Shown in pieces: positions 24,036-31,798 of a stretch of 37,382 nt of DNA (positions are counted from its first letter, which is position 1; each line of letters opens with the position of its first letter). Source of the DNA: an uncultured Oscillibacter sp. GTDB lineage: Bacteria > Bacillota > Clostridia > Oscillospirales > Oscillospiraceae. Below the pieces are notes generated by a model. That model worked only from the letters and a program-made list of their open reading frames with translations, did not search any database and was not told the DNA's origin. The translations under genes were made by a program, and so were the position numbers. The stretch covers positions 1 through 37,382 of the forward strand of contig CAJTZL010000025.1 in assembly GCA_910583695.1 (NCBI GenBank). The letters run 5' to 3'.

Positions 24036-25061
24036 ATGAAAGAACAGTTGGAAGCCATCCGCCAGGGAGCTCTGGAGGCCATCACTTCCGCCCAGGAGGT
24101 CGCCGGGCTGGAGGCCCTCCGGGTCAAGTACCTGGGCAAGAAGGGTGAGCTCACCGCCGTATTGAAGCAGATGGGGGGCCTCTCCGCCGAGCTCCGGCCC
24201 GTCATGGGCCAGCTGGCCAACGATGTGCGCTCCAGCCTGGAGCAGGCCATTGAGGCCCAGTCCGGCGTCCTCTCCCAAAAGGCCCTGGAGGCCCGGCTGG
24301 CGGCGGAGGCCGTGGACGTGACCATCCCCGGGAAAAAGCCCCCCCTGGGCCACAAGCACCCCATGTATTCCGTCCTGGACGAGATGAAGGAAATCTTCCT
24401 GAACATGGGCTTTGAGATCATGGACGGCCCGGAGATCGAGCAGGCGGACTACAACTTCACCAAGCTCAACGCCCCGGAGAACCACCCCTCCCGGGACTGG
24501 ACGGATACCTTTTATTTAACGGAGGATTCCTCCGTCCTCCTCCGGTCCCAGACCTCCCCCATGCAGATCCGGGCCATGGAGGGCTATGGCGTGCCCATCC
24601 GCATGATCTCCGCCGGGCGGGTGTACCGCAAGGACGAGGTGGACGCCACCCACTCCCCCATGTTCCACCAGATCGAGGGTCTGGTGGTGGACAAGGGCAT
24701 TACCATGGCGGACCTCAAGGGAACGCTGAACGCCGTTATCCGGGAAATCTACGGCCCGGAGACCCAGACCCGCTTCCGCCCCCACCATTTCCCCTTCACG
24801 GAGCCCAGCTGTGAGGTGGACATCCAGTGCTACAAATGCGGCGGCAAGGGCTGCCCCACCTGCAAGGGCGAGGGCTGGATTGAGATTCTGGGGGCGGGCA
24901 TGGTCCACCCCAAGGTCCTGCGAAACTGCGGCGTGGACCCGGAGGAATACTCCGGCTTCGCCTTCGGCATGGGTCTGGAGCGGCTGGCCCTGGGCCGGTA
25001 CAAGATCAGCGATATGCGCCTGATTTTTGAGAACGACACCCGGTTTTTGGAGCAGTTCTAA
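24036..25061 (+). CDS. pheS: Phenylalanyl-tRNA synthetase alpha subunit
   Basis: Catalytic subunit of the alpha2-beta2 class II synthetase that charges tRNA-Phe. 341 residues, standard. The N-terminal coiled-coil arm spans about 1-85. Catalytic motifs are GHKHPMYSVLDEMKEIF (near 105), motif 2 RMISAGRVYRKDEVDATHSP, and motif 3 GFAFGMGLERLALGRY. The CYKCGGKGCPTCKGEGW cysteine region is normal for the Bacillota PheS. ATG 24036 has AAGGAG upstream. It is controlled by the T-box at 22815 through the deacetylase gene. pheT follows after a small intervening gene. Confidence 0.97.
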   Translation: MKEQLEAIRQGALEAITSAQEVAGLEALRVKYLGKKGELTAVLKQMGGLSAELRPVMGQLANDVRSSLEQAIEAQSGVLSQKALEARLAAEAVDVTIPGKKPPLGHKHPMYSVLDEMKEIFLNMGFEIMDGPEIEQADYNFTKLNAPENHPSRDWTDTFYLTEDSSVLLRSQTSPMQIRAMEGYGVPIRMISAGRVYRKDEVDATHSPMFHQIEGLVVDKGITMADLKGTLNAVIREIYGPETQTRFRPHHFPFTEPSCEVDIQCYKCGGKGCPTCKGEGWIEILGAGMVHPKVLRNCGVDPEEYSGFAFGMGLERLALGRYKISDMRLIFENDTRFLEQF

Positions 25062-25081
25062 GAGAGACGGGAGGCTTTGAC

Positions 25082-25441
25082 ATGGAAGAATATGTATCGG
25101 TTGGCACCTATAACAACCACGTGTCTGTCTCGTTCGACGTTGAGGTCCCCAAGGTCATGGCCCTGGGGGAAAAGCTCTACGCCCTCTGCCCGGACGCCTA
25201 TATGAACGGCTATAACTGGGACGCGCTTCTCCGGTACTATCTGGAAAAGCACGAGCCCGACATTCTGAAGGGCCTGGACCCGGACCCCGAGGCGGGCTCC
25301 TATGTGGCTATCTGGCCCCTCTCCCCGGAGAACGAGGCCCGGGCCAAACGCTTTGCGGAAATCATCCGCTCCCTGGTGGAGCATGAGGAAGAGCTCTGCC
25401 GCCTCGTCCAGGAAGAGGGCGGCGAAATCGAGTGGGACTGA
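25082..25441 (+). CDS. Imm51-like small protein between pheS and pheT
   Basis: A 119-residue acidic cytoplasmic protein with no signal or helix anchor. The stretch YMNGYNWDALLRYYLEK, then LDPDPEAGSYVAIWP and a C-terminal helix, resembles Imm51-type proteins. Those were named as immunity proteins of polymorphic toxins, but many members stand alone. The assignment comes from memory of the family pattern and is moderate. ATG 25082 sits 20 bases after pheS, with a GGGAGG-type site upstream, and pheT follows 33 bases later, so it is in the pheST operon. No toxin gene is nearby. It may be a housekeeping or PheRS-linked protein rather than immunity. Confidence 0.6.
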   Translation: MEEYVSVGTYNNHVSVSFDVEVPKVMALGEKLYALCPDAYMNGYNWDALLRYYLEKHEPDILKGLDPDPEAGSYVAIWPLSPENEARAKRFAEIIRSLVEHEEELCRLVQEEGGEIEWD

Positions 25442-25474
25442 CCGCTCACGTTCACAGGAAAGAGGAGTTATGAT

Positions 25475-28198
25475 ATGAAGCTATCCCGTAAATGGTTACA
25501 AGAATTTGTAGACATCGGCCCGGTCAGCGACCGGGACTTCGCCGAGGCCATGACCATCTCCGGCTCCAAGGTGGAGGTCACGGAGGACCTGGGGGCGGAA
25601 ATTCAAAACGTCGTCGTGGGCCGCATCAAGGAGATGGAGCGCCATCCCGACAGCGACCATATGTGGATCTGTCAGGTGGACATCGGAGAACAGGAGCCGG
25701 TCCAGATTGTCACCGGGGCCTGGAACATCCACAAGGGGGATCTGGTCCCGGTGGCCAAGCATGACTCCACCCTCCCCGGCGGCAAAAAAATCACCCGGGG
25801 CAAGCTGCGGGGCGTGCTGTCCGACGGCATGATGTGCGGCCTCCATGAGCTGGGTCTGGACGAGCGGGATTTCCCCTACGCCGCCGTCACCGCCGCCGCC
25901 CTGCTGAACGACTACAAGCCCATGGACCCGGAAAAGCCCTCCATTCCCGCAGACATCCAGCCGGGACACAAGCTCTTCGGGCCGGTGGTCTGCGCCCGGG
26001 TGGACCTGGTGATGCACGACGGCGGGGGGCACTGGACCTTTGCCCTGGACTGGGGGGAAGGCAGCGGAAACGTTCACAACGTCCGCCTCCAGAATATCCA
26101 CCAGGGCGATCTGGTGGCCTACAACACCAAAACCCAATCCATCTGCACCCTGGCGGACCTCCGCGCAGAGCAGAAGGAGTTCCCCCACTGCATCCCCGAC
26201 GGCATTTTTGTCCTCTACGAGGACTGCAAACCCGGCGACGATATCAAGCCCGTCATCGGGGCGGACGACCATGTGGTGGAGTTTGAAATCACCCCCAACC
26301 GGCCCGACTGCCTCAGCGTCATCGGCCTTGCCCGGGAGGTGATGGCGACATTCAACAAGCCCATGAAGTTCCACGAGCCCGTGGTGAAGGGCTGCCCCGA
26401 GGACGCGGACAACCCCCTGGCCCGCTCCCTGCCGGAGCTCCTGGACGTGGAGACCCCGGACCCGGACCTCTGTCCCCGGTACACCGCCCGGATGGTGCGG
26501 AACGTGAAGATCGCCCCCTCCCCCAAGTGGATGCGGGAGCGCCTCCGCTCCAGCGGCGTCCGGCCCATCAATAACATTGTGGACATCACCAACTATGTGA
26601 TGCTGGAATACGGCCAGCCCATGCACGCCTTTGACTACCGCTATGTGAAGGGCGGAAAAATCGTGGTCCGCCGGGCCCGGGCCGGCGAGGAGCTGACCAC
26701 CCTGGACGGGAACATCCGGAAGCTGACCCCCGACATGCTGGTCATTGCCGACGACACCCGGGCCGTGGGCCTTGCGGGCGTCATGGGCGGGCTGAACAGC
26801 GAGATTGTGGCGGACACCGTGGACGTAGTCTTTGAGTCCGCCAACTTCGAGGGAAGCTGCATCCGAAAAACCGCCCTGGCCCTGGGGATGCGGACGGAGG
26901 CCTCCGCCAAGTTCGAAAAGGGCCTGGACATCCTCAACACCCTCCCCGCCGTGAACCGGGCCTGCGAGCTGGTGGAGCTGCTGGGGGCCGGAGAGGTTGT
27001 GGACGGCGTCATCGACATTCTGAACTACGTTCCCCAGCCCGTCCTTTTAAAGCTGGAACCGGAAAAGATCAACGCCCTGCTGGGTACGGACATTTCGGAG
27101 AATGTGATGTACACCATCCTCCAGCGGCTGGGCTTTGAAACCACCATGGAACGGGGCATGCTCAAGGTTCCCTCCTGGCGGGCCGACGTGGAAGGCATGG
27201 CGGATCTGGCCGAGGAGATAGCCCGGTTCCACGGCTACAACAACATCCCCAGCACCCTCTCCGCCGGATTGAACGAGCGCCGGGGCTGGAATCCCGTCCA
27301 GCAGGCGGAAAACGCCGCCGGAGCCCTCTGCCGGGGAATGGGGTACAGCGAGATCATCACCTACTCCTTCATCAGCCCCGCCTACTACGACAAAATCAAC
27401 CTCCCGGCGGACTCTCCCCTCCGGAACTCCATGAAGATTCTGAACCCCCTGGGGGAGGACACCTCCATCATGCGCACCACCACCCTGCCCTCCATGCTGG
27501 AGATTCTGGCCCGGAACTGCCACTACCGGAACAAGGCCGTCCGGCTTTACGAGCTGGGCCGGACCTACTTCCCCAAGAACGACGGCTCCGGCATGGCCGA
27601 CGAGCCCAAGGTGCTGTCCCTGGGAGCCTACGGCGGCGGCATGGACTTCTTCCAGCTCAAGGGGGCCGTGGAGGCCGTGCTGGAGGGCCTGCGGATTGAG
27701 AGCTTCCGCTTCGAGGCGGAAACCGGCATCCCCTCCTATCACCCGGGCCGCTGCGCCAGGATCTACCGGGGCGGCTCCCTCCTGGGCACCCTGGGCCAGA
27801 TTCACCCCGCCGTGGCGGAGAACTACGGCGTGGACTGCGAGCTCTACGCCGCGGAGCTGGACTTCTGCGCCCTTCTCCAAAATATGGGCGGCACGCCGGT
27901 CTATGAGCCCCTGCCCCGCTTCCCCGCCGTCACCCGGGACATCGCCCTGGTCTGCGACAAGTGCCTCCCCGTGGGCAGGCTGGAGGAGTGTATCTGCCGG
28001 GGGGCCAAGGGACTTTTGAAGGACGTCCATCTCTTCGACGTCTACACCGGCAAGGGCGTGCCCGAGGGAAAGAAGAGCGTGGCCTTCAACTTGGAGCTCC
28101 GGGCCGACGACCGCAGCCTCACCTCCCAGGAGGCCGACGAGGACGTGAAGGGCATCCTGGAGCTGCTTGCGAAGGAGCTCAATTCCGTCCTTCGGTGA
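25475..28198 (+). CDS. pheT: Phenylalanyl-tRNA synthetase beta subunit with insertion
   Basis: Beta subunit of PheRS, which binds tRNA-Phe and edits Tyr-tRNA-Phe. It is 907 residues, about 100 longer than the usual 790-810. The N-terminal EMAP-like tRNA-binding domain (about 40-130) ends with SDGMMCGLHELGL. Normally the PDGIFVL segment follows within about 15 residues, but here about 105 extra residues (roughly 131-238) intervene. The editing B3/B4 domain (about 250-480, EITPNRPDCLS), B5 (about 485-570), the catalytic-like core and the C-terminal ferredoxin-fold anticodon-binding domain (about 810-905, FPAVTRDIALV) are all recognisable. ATG 25475 follows AAAGAGGAG. It ends the T-box operon. 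Confidence 0.96.
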   Translation: MKLSRKWLQEFVDIGPVSDRDFAEAMTISGSKVEVTEDLGAEIQNVVVGRIKEMERHPDSDHMWICQVDIGEQEPVQIVTGAWNIHKGDLVPVAKHDSTLPGGKKITRGKLRGVLSDGMMCGLHELGLDERDFPYAAVTAAALLNDYKPMDPEKPSIPADIQPGHKLFGPVVCARVDLVMHDGGGHWTFALDWGEGSGNVHNVRLQNIHQGDLVAYNTKTQSICTLADLRAEQKEFPHCIPDGIFVLYEDCKPGDDIKPVIGADDHVVEFEITPNRPDCLSVIGLAREVMATFNKPMKFHEPVVKGCPEDADNPLARSLPELLDVETPDPDLCPRYTARMVRNVKIAPSPKWMRERLRSSGVRPINNIVDITNYVMLEYGQPMHAFDYRYVKGGKIVVRRARAGEELTTLDGNIRKLTPDMLVIADDTRAVGLAGVMGGLNSEIVADTVDVVFESANFEGSCIRKTALALGMRTEASAKFEKGLDILNTLPAVNRACELVELLGAGEVVDGVIDILNYVPQPVLLKLEPEKINALLGTDISENVMYTILQRLGFETTMERGMLKVPSWRADVEGMADLAEEIARFHGYNNIPSTLSAGLNERRGWNPVQQAENAAGALCRGMGYSEIITYSFISPAYYDKINLPADSPLRNSMKILNPLGEDTSIMRTTTLPSMLEILARNCHYRNKAVRLYELGRTYFPKNDGSGMADEPKVLSLGAYGGGMDFFQLKGAVEAVLEGLRIESFRFEAETGIPSYHPGRCARIYRGGSLLGTLGQIHPAVAENYGVDCELYAAELDFCALLQNMGGTPVYEPLPRFPAVTRDIALVCDKCLPVGRLEECICRGAKGLLKDVHLFDVYTGKGVPEGKKSVAFNLELRADDRSLTSQEADEDVKGILELLAKELNSVLR

Positions 28199-28249
28199 GT
28201 CCGGAGGGCAGTTCAGTAAAAATCTTTCGTAAAAATCCCGCCGAAACCC

Positions 28250-28278
28250 TTTACAGTTTGCCGAAAAGCGAGTATACT
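28250..28278 (+). promoter_or_regulatory. Sigma-A promoter of ireB
   Basis: TTTACA at 28250-28255 and TATACT at 28273-28278, spacer 17 bases, about 33 bases before the ireB ATG. Confidence 0.7.
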
Positions 28279-28310
28279 AGAGGGGAATCAGAAAGGAAGG
28301 TGGTGTACCT

Positions 28311-28556
28311 ATGGACGATTTCACCAGAAAATTCAACCTTGCCCTGGAAAAGGACGCGGAGATTCATCAGATTCTCTCCACCGTTTACAAATCCCTGGAG
28401 GAAAAGGGCTATAACCCCATCAACCAAATCGTGGGCTATATCCTGTCCGAGGACCCCACCTATATCACCAACCACAACAACGCCCGGACCCTGATCCGCA
28501 AGATCGACCGGGACGAGCTGCTGCAGGTGCTGGTGCGGAAGTATCTGGGTCAGTAA
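28311..28556 (+). CDS. ireB: IreB/ReoM family regulatory phosphoprotein
   Basis: Small cytoplasmic protein phosphorylated by PASTA-type Ser/Thr kinases (IreK in Enterococcus, PrkA in Listeria). In Listeria the homologue ReoM controls ClpCP degradation of MurA and so the entry into peptidoglycan synthesis. 81 residues, normal length. The family core EEKGYNPINQIVGYILSEDP, ITNHNNAR and RDELLQVLVRKYL (in parts) is clear. Thr5 lies where the phosphorylated Thr of ReoM sits. ATG 28311 follows AAGGAAGGTGG. It often precedes ruvX, which is absent here; the unit ends at the terminator at 28594. Confidence 0.95.
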   Translation: MDDFTRKFNLALEKDAEIHQILSTVYKSLEEKGYNPINQIVGYILSEDPTYITNHNNARTLIRKIDRDELLQVLVRKYLGQ

Positions 28557-28593
28557 CAAAAAGAGTTACAAATTGTCACCAATTTCGACGCGC

Positions 28594-28651
28594 ATCCCGT
28601 GGAGTACGACCGACTGTCCCCAAGGCGGCGGCCGGATTCCACGGGATTTTT
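28594..28651 (+). terminator. Terminator after ireB
   Basis: A perfect 10-bp stem ATCCCGTGGA (28594-28603) with TCCACGGGAT (28638-28647), a 34-base inner loop that can fold further, then TTTTT and a second TTTTT. The wide loop is unusual. Confidence 0.65.
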
Positions 28652-28716
28652 GCACTTTTTGTCAGGATTGCCTGGAAGCAATCCAATTTTTTCGTCAAAA
28701 CGCTCAAGCCAGAATG

Positions 28717-28745
28717 TTGACAAAACGGGAAAAAGATGTTACAAT
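28717..28745 (+). promoter_or_regulatory. Strong sigma-A promoter
   Basis: TTGACA at 28717-28722 and TACAAT at 28740-28745, spacer 17 bases. This is the closest match to consensus in the window and drives the 102-residue protein gene. Confidence 0.82.
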
Positions 28746-28775
28746 TTGGTTACAAAATTTTTCGGGGAGGTTTTT

Positions 28776-29084
28776 ATGGCTGGGAGCAAGAACAGCAAAA
28801 CCGAGGGTCTTATGTACAAGGGCCATCCGCTTCGCCGGGCAGGCAATCTGATCTACTACGGCACGATGGCTGAGAAATATATCATCATGCTGCAGGTGCT
28901 GGACACCAGGAAGGAACAGGATCTGGACCTGGCCTCCAAGGTCTCCATTCAGCTCCAGCTCACGGACCCGGACCTGAAGTCCCGGGATCGCGTGGTCAAA
29001 AAGAGCGAAAAGGACAGCCTCTATGCGGCGATGGACATTGCCACCGTCTGGCTGAACCGGGCTCTGGCGGGCAAGGAGAGATAA
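28776..29084 (+). CDS. Small conserved-looking protein of unknown function
   Basis: A 102-residue probably cytoplasmic protein, basic at the N-terminus (MAGSKNSKTEG), then a compact domain with YKGHPLRRAGNLIYYG and AEKYIIMLQVLD, and a C-terminal helix ending NRALAGKER. No signal peptide or cysteine. I do not know the family. ATG 28776 follows GGGGAGG by about 5 bases and a near-consensus promoter precedes it, so it is probably highly expressed. The frame is open upstream to 28599, but that part includes the terminator. It lies 57 bases before the cell-wall hydrolase, and no terminator is visible between them. Confidence 0.7.
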   Translation: MAGSKNSKTEGLMYKGHPLRRAGNLIYYGTMAEKYIIMLQVLDTRKEQDLDLASKVSIQLQLTDPDLKSRDRVVKKSEKDSLYAAMDIATVWLNRALAGKER

Positions 29085-29141
29085 AGCCGGCCGCTTACCC
29101 CAACCGTTTTACAAAAGATGCGAGAAAGGAAGCAACCACTT

Positions 29142-30053
29142 ATGAATCGACTTGCGAGAACCGCCGCCAGGATTCTGGCGCTCACCATGATTTCCACGCT
29201 GTTCCTCACCGTCACGGCCTTCGCCGCCGAGGGCGACCCCCTGGTGGTGGGCATCGGCAAGACCACCGGCTCCTCCCTCCGTCTCCGGTCCGCCCCGTCT
29301 CTGGACGCCGGCGTGATTACCATGCTGAACAAGGACTGGACCATCGCCGTCCTGGGCGAGGCTGACGGATGGTACCACGTGGCTCACAACGGAGACGACG
29401 GCTACGTTTCCTCCGAGTTCTTCACCATGAGCGAGGAAACCGAGTTCGAGTACTACGGCCGGATTAACGCCCGGGGCGTCAATGTCCGGGCCGAGTCCAA
29501 TATCGACAGCGAAATCGTGAACAACCTGGGCCTGGGCTCCGGCGTCACAGTCACCGGCATTGAAAACGGCTGGTATCACATCACCGGTACATATGGCGAA
29601 GGCTGGGTCCGCAGCGACTACATCAGCCTGACCAACGAGACCCCCCTGACCCCCGGCGCCAGCGTGGGCGACAGCAGCATCGTGGACTTTGCCCGGCAGT
29701 TCCTGGGCACCCGGTACAGCTACGGCGGCGCGGCCCCCGGCGGCTTTGACTGCTCCGGCTTCACCATGTATGTGTACAAGCAGTTCGGCGTTTCCCTGCC
29801 CCACACGGCTACCGGCCAGTGGCAGAGCGGCCTGGGCACCCGGGTGTACAGCCTGGGCGAGCTCCAGCCCGGCGATCTGGTGTTCTTCAACGACCCGGCC
29901 CGCAACGCCGGCAAGGCCTGCTCCCACGCGGGCATCTACATCGGCGGCGGCCAGATGATTCACTCCTCCTCCTCCCGGAGCGGCGGCGTCATCTACTCCG
30001 ACCTGACCGACGGTTACTACAATACCTACTTCGTGGGCGGCATTCATATCTGA
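29142..30053 (+). CDS. SH3-domain NlpC/P60 cell-wall hydrolase
   Basis: Secreted cysteine peptidase that cuts stem-peptide bonds in peptidoglycan, usually D-gamma-Glu to diamino acid. 303 residues: signal peptide (about 1-29, cut near TAFA), two bacterial SH3 domains (about 42-96 and 107-164) for cell-wall binding, a short linker, and an NlpC/P60 domain (about 178-303). The catalytic Cys204 is in FDCSGF, His262 in SHAGIYIGG, and the third polar residue is His274 in MIHSS. ATG 29142 follows AAAGGA by 11 bases. It is probably transcribed from the promoter at 28717 and ends at a strong terminator. A growth or spore-wall role is possible. Confidence 0.93.
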   Translation: MNRLARTAARILALTMISTLFLTVTAFAAEGDPLVVGIGKTTGSSLRLRSAPSLDAGVITMLNKDWTIAVLGEADGWYHVAHNGDDGYVSSEFFTMSEETEFEYYGRINARGVNVRAESNIDSEIVNNLGLGSGVTVTGIENGWYHITGTYGEGWVRSDYISLTNETPLTPGASVGDSSIVDFARQFLGTRYSYGGAAPGGFDCSGFTMYVYKQFGVSLPHTATGQWQSGLGTRVYSLGELQPGDLVFFNDPARNAGKACSHAGIYIGGGQMIHSSSSRSGGVIYSDLTDGYYNTYFVGGIHI

Positions 30054-30068
30054 TTTTAGGACAAGCCG

Positions 30069-30101
30069 AGGCGGCACGGTTTTTTACCGTGCCGCCTTTT
30101 T
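30069..30101. terminator. Bidirectional terminator between convergent genes
   Basis: A perfect 12-bp stem (30069-30080 with 30086-30097), loop TTTTT, U-run 30097-30101. It separates the NlpC/P60 gene from the convergent anti-sigma gene. Confidence 0.88.
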
Positions 30102-30109
30102 GCGTGGAC

Positions 30110-31123
30110 TCAGCGGATGGGAATCTCTGCGCCGTTCCAGCGGACACAGACCGCTTTTCTCAAATCGATGGGGGCCTCGAAGGGACCATAGGATTCGTAC
30201 CAGCACTCGTCGTCCCGGCCGCTCCCTATGGTGTTGTCCAGATAAATCTCCTTGCCGTCCGCCATGACTACAGAAATCTCCAGGGGAGGACAGAGGAGCG
30301 TGTCGTCCTCCGCTCCGTGGGCCCAGCTGGAGCGGTAATACAGCCCCAGGGGGGACACGCGCAGAGCATCCAGTGTCACGGTCCCAAAGCATTCATCCTC
30401 CACGGCGACACCGGTGGTGTCCAGCGTTCGGTTCTCCACATTGCCCGTGTGGGTCCCGATGTTGAAATCCCAACTTCCACTAAGGACAGGAGTATAGAGC
30501 TTATCCGGGCTTTGGACCCAGAGACCGGGGATGTGGAGTACCTTGTCTGTCCCGTCAGAGAAGTTCACGCCCTCAATAGGCCAAAGGCGGATAACAACGG
30601 TCAGGACCTGGCTGTCCCCGGTGCGGGGCATCCATTCAAATTCCAAATTTCCCCGGATGTCGTTCCCGGCGCCGTCCAGCAGGGTCACGCTCTCCCTGGC
30701 GTCGGGATTAAAGAGCTGGTAATAGCCCTCATCCTCGCCGTAATCCGGCAGGACCGTGCCCTCCGGGGCCCGGATTTCCAGCATCAAATAGTAGAAGTCC
30801 TGGTCTCCGAAGGCCGCCAGGGGGGTCATGACCGTACCGTTGGACTCCGCCGCCGGGAGCTCCCGGCTCAGGGTCCCGATCATCTCCTGCTGGGTTTCAT
30901 CCAGCCGCCCGAAATAGCGCTCCCACAGCGTCCCCGCCGCCACGGCGGAGCCGATCAGCGCCACTGCCGCCAGGGCCGCCGCCAGACCCATTCTGGCCCA
31001 GCCCCCGGGACGGCGGCGGTCGGGGACGGCCTCCCTGCGCAGCAGGGCCTCCGTCAGGGCCTCCCGGCCCGCAGGGGTGAAGGCCACCCGGTTCAGCTCA
31101 GTCTGAAAAGCATGTTTGTCCAT
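30110..31123 (-). CDS. DUF4179-type anti-sigma factor
   Basis: Membrane-bound partner of the sigma factor encoded just upstream. 337 residues: a short cytoplasmic part (about 1-45), one membrane helix (about 46-66, GLAAALAAVALIGSAVAAG), and an exported beta-rich domain (about 75-337). This is the layout of DUF4179 proteins encoded after ECF-type sigma genes in Clostridia. The cytoplasmic part would hold the sigma factor until an envelope signal arrives; the signal is unknown. The ATG at 31123 is chosen because AGGAGG lies 6 bases upstream; GTG 31126 is too close. It overlaps the sigma gene by 26 bases, implying translational coupling. Its C-terminal reading ends at the terminator at 30069. 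Confidence 0.8.
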   Translation of the reverse strand: MDKHAFQTELNRVAFTPAGREALTEALLRREAVPDRRRPGGWARMGLAAALAAVALIGSAVAAGTLWERYFGRLDETQQEMIGTLSRELPAAESNGTVMTPLAAFGDQDFYYLMLEIRAPEGTVLPDYGEDEGYYQLFNPDARESVTLLDGAGNDIRGNLEFEWMPRTGDSQVLTVVIRLWPIEGVNFSDGTDKVLHIPGLWVQSPDKLYTPVLSGSWDFNIGTHTGNVENRTLDTTGVAVEDECFGTVTLDALRVSPLGLYYRSSWAHGAEDDTLLCPPLEISVVMADGKEIYLDNTIGSGRDDECWYESYGPFEAPIDLRKAVCVRWNGAEIPIR

Positions 31124-31568
31124 CACTGCCTCCTAGCATGGTTCTCAGCTTCGCCTTGCCCCGATAGAGGTATGTGCTGACCTGAGCGGCCCGGCAGCCC
31201 ATCAGGGAGGCGATTTCGTCAACTCCGTATTCCTCGTAATAGCGCAGGTAAATGGCTTGCCGGTACTTTTCCGGCAGAGCCAGCACCGCCTCCAGCACCG
31301 GGCTCTCCCCCGGCTCCGGCATAGTGACCGCCGCGTCCGCCGCCGCCTCAAGAGAGACCCGCCGCCGGGCCCAGGCGGATTTTTTCAGGTCCTTGCAGCA
31401 GTTGACCGTCACCCGCAGGACAAAGGCCCGCTGGCGGTTGGGGTCCGGGAAGCGCTCCGGACGGGTCAGCAGCTTCAGAAGCACCGTCTGGCACACGTCC
31501 TGAGCGTCCTGGGGACTGCCGGTCCAGGTGTACGCCACCCGGAGGACGGTATCCGCCCAGCGTTCCAC
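31098..31568 (-). CDS. ECF-type RNA polymerase sigma factor, start unclear
   Basis: Sigma-70 family factor with region 2 (about residues 1-65, WADTVLRVAYTWTGSPQDAQDV) and region 4 (about 90-150, LPEKYRQAIYLRYYEEYGVDEIA, in parts). From GTG 31568 it is 156 residues, but that cuts the usual N-terminal helix of region 2. The frame continues upstream with EQITYTRQEAEALVERWAD, which looks genuine, yet contains no ATG, GTG or TTG. AAAAGGAG stands 8 bases before an in-frame ACG at 31610-31608, exactly where a start should be. The simplest reading is that an ATG became ACG, or that ACG is used. The downstream GTG could serve as a poorer start. It is coupled to the anti-sigma gene. Confidence 0.8.
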   Translation of the reverse strand: MERWADTVLRVAYTWTGSPQDAQDVCQTVLLKLLTRPERFPDPNRQRAFVLRVTVNCCKDLKKSAWARRRVSLEAAADAAVTMPEPGESPVLEAVLALPEKYRQAIYLRYYEEYGVDEIASLMGCRAAQVSTYLYRGKAKLRTMLGGSDGQTCFSD

Positions 31569-31694
31569 CAGCGCCTCCGCCTCCTGGCGGGTATAGGTGA
31601 TCTGTTCCGTAGTATCATCTCCTTTTGAACGGCCCGTTCTGCTGATAAAACGAATCAGGAGCGGGAAATCTGGCGGTACTCAGGAAATTTTCTG

Positions 31695-31744
31695 CGCAAC
31701 CGGGCCGGTTGCGGGCCGGGTTGGTGGACGCAACCGGCGCAACC
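31695..31744. promoter_or_regulatory. Cluster of CGCAACC boxes between divergent genes
   Basis: Within 50 bases there are three CGCAACC (31695, 31729, 31738), one GGTTGCG (31707-31713) and a partial GGTTG (31719). The first pair forms a perfect 19-base palindrome CGCAACCGG-G-CCGGTTGCG (31695-31713). The last two boxes are a 9-base tandem repeat. The cluster lies between the sigma gene and the plus-strand HTH gene and overlaps the likely -35 of the latter. It looks like a multi-site operator, perhaps bound by the adjacent HTH regulator. Confidence 0.65.
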
Positions 31745-31753
31745 TGCTATACT
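31725..31753 (+). promoter_or_regulatory. Possible promoter of the HTH regulator gene
   Basis: TATACT at 31748-31753 with a poor -35 TGGACG at 31725-31730, spacer 17 bases. The boxes at 31729 and 31738 fall between these elements, so a bound protein would block the promoter. Confidence 0.5.
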
Positions 31754-31798
31754 GAGGGCCATGAAACATGTTTCGACTCATACAGGGAGGATATGCAA

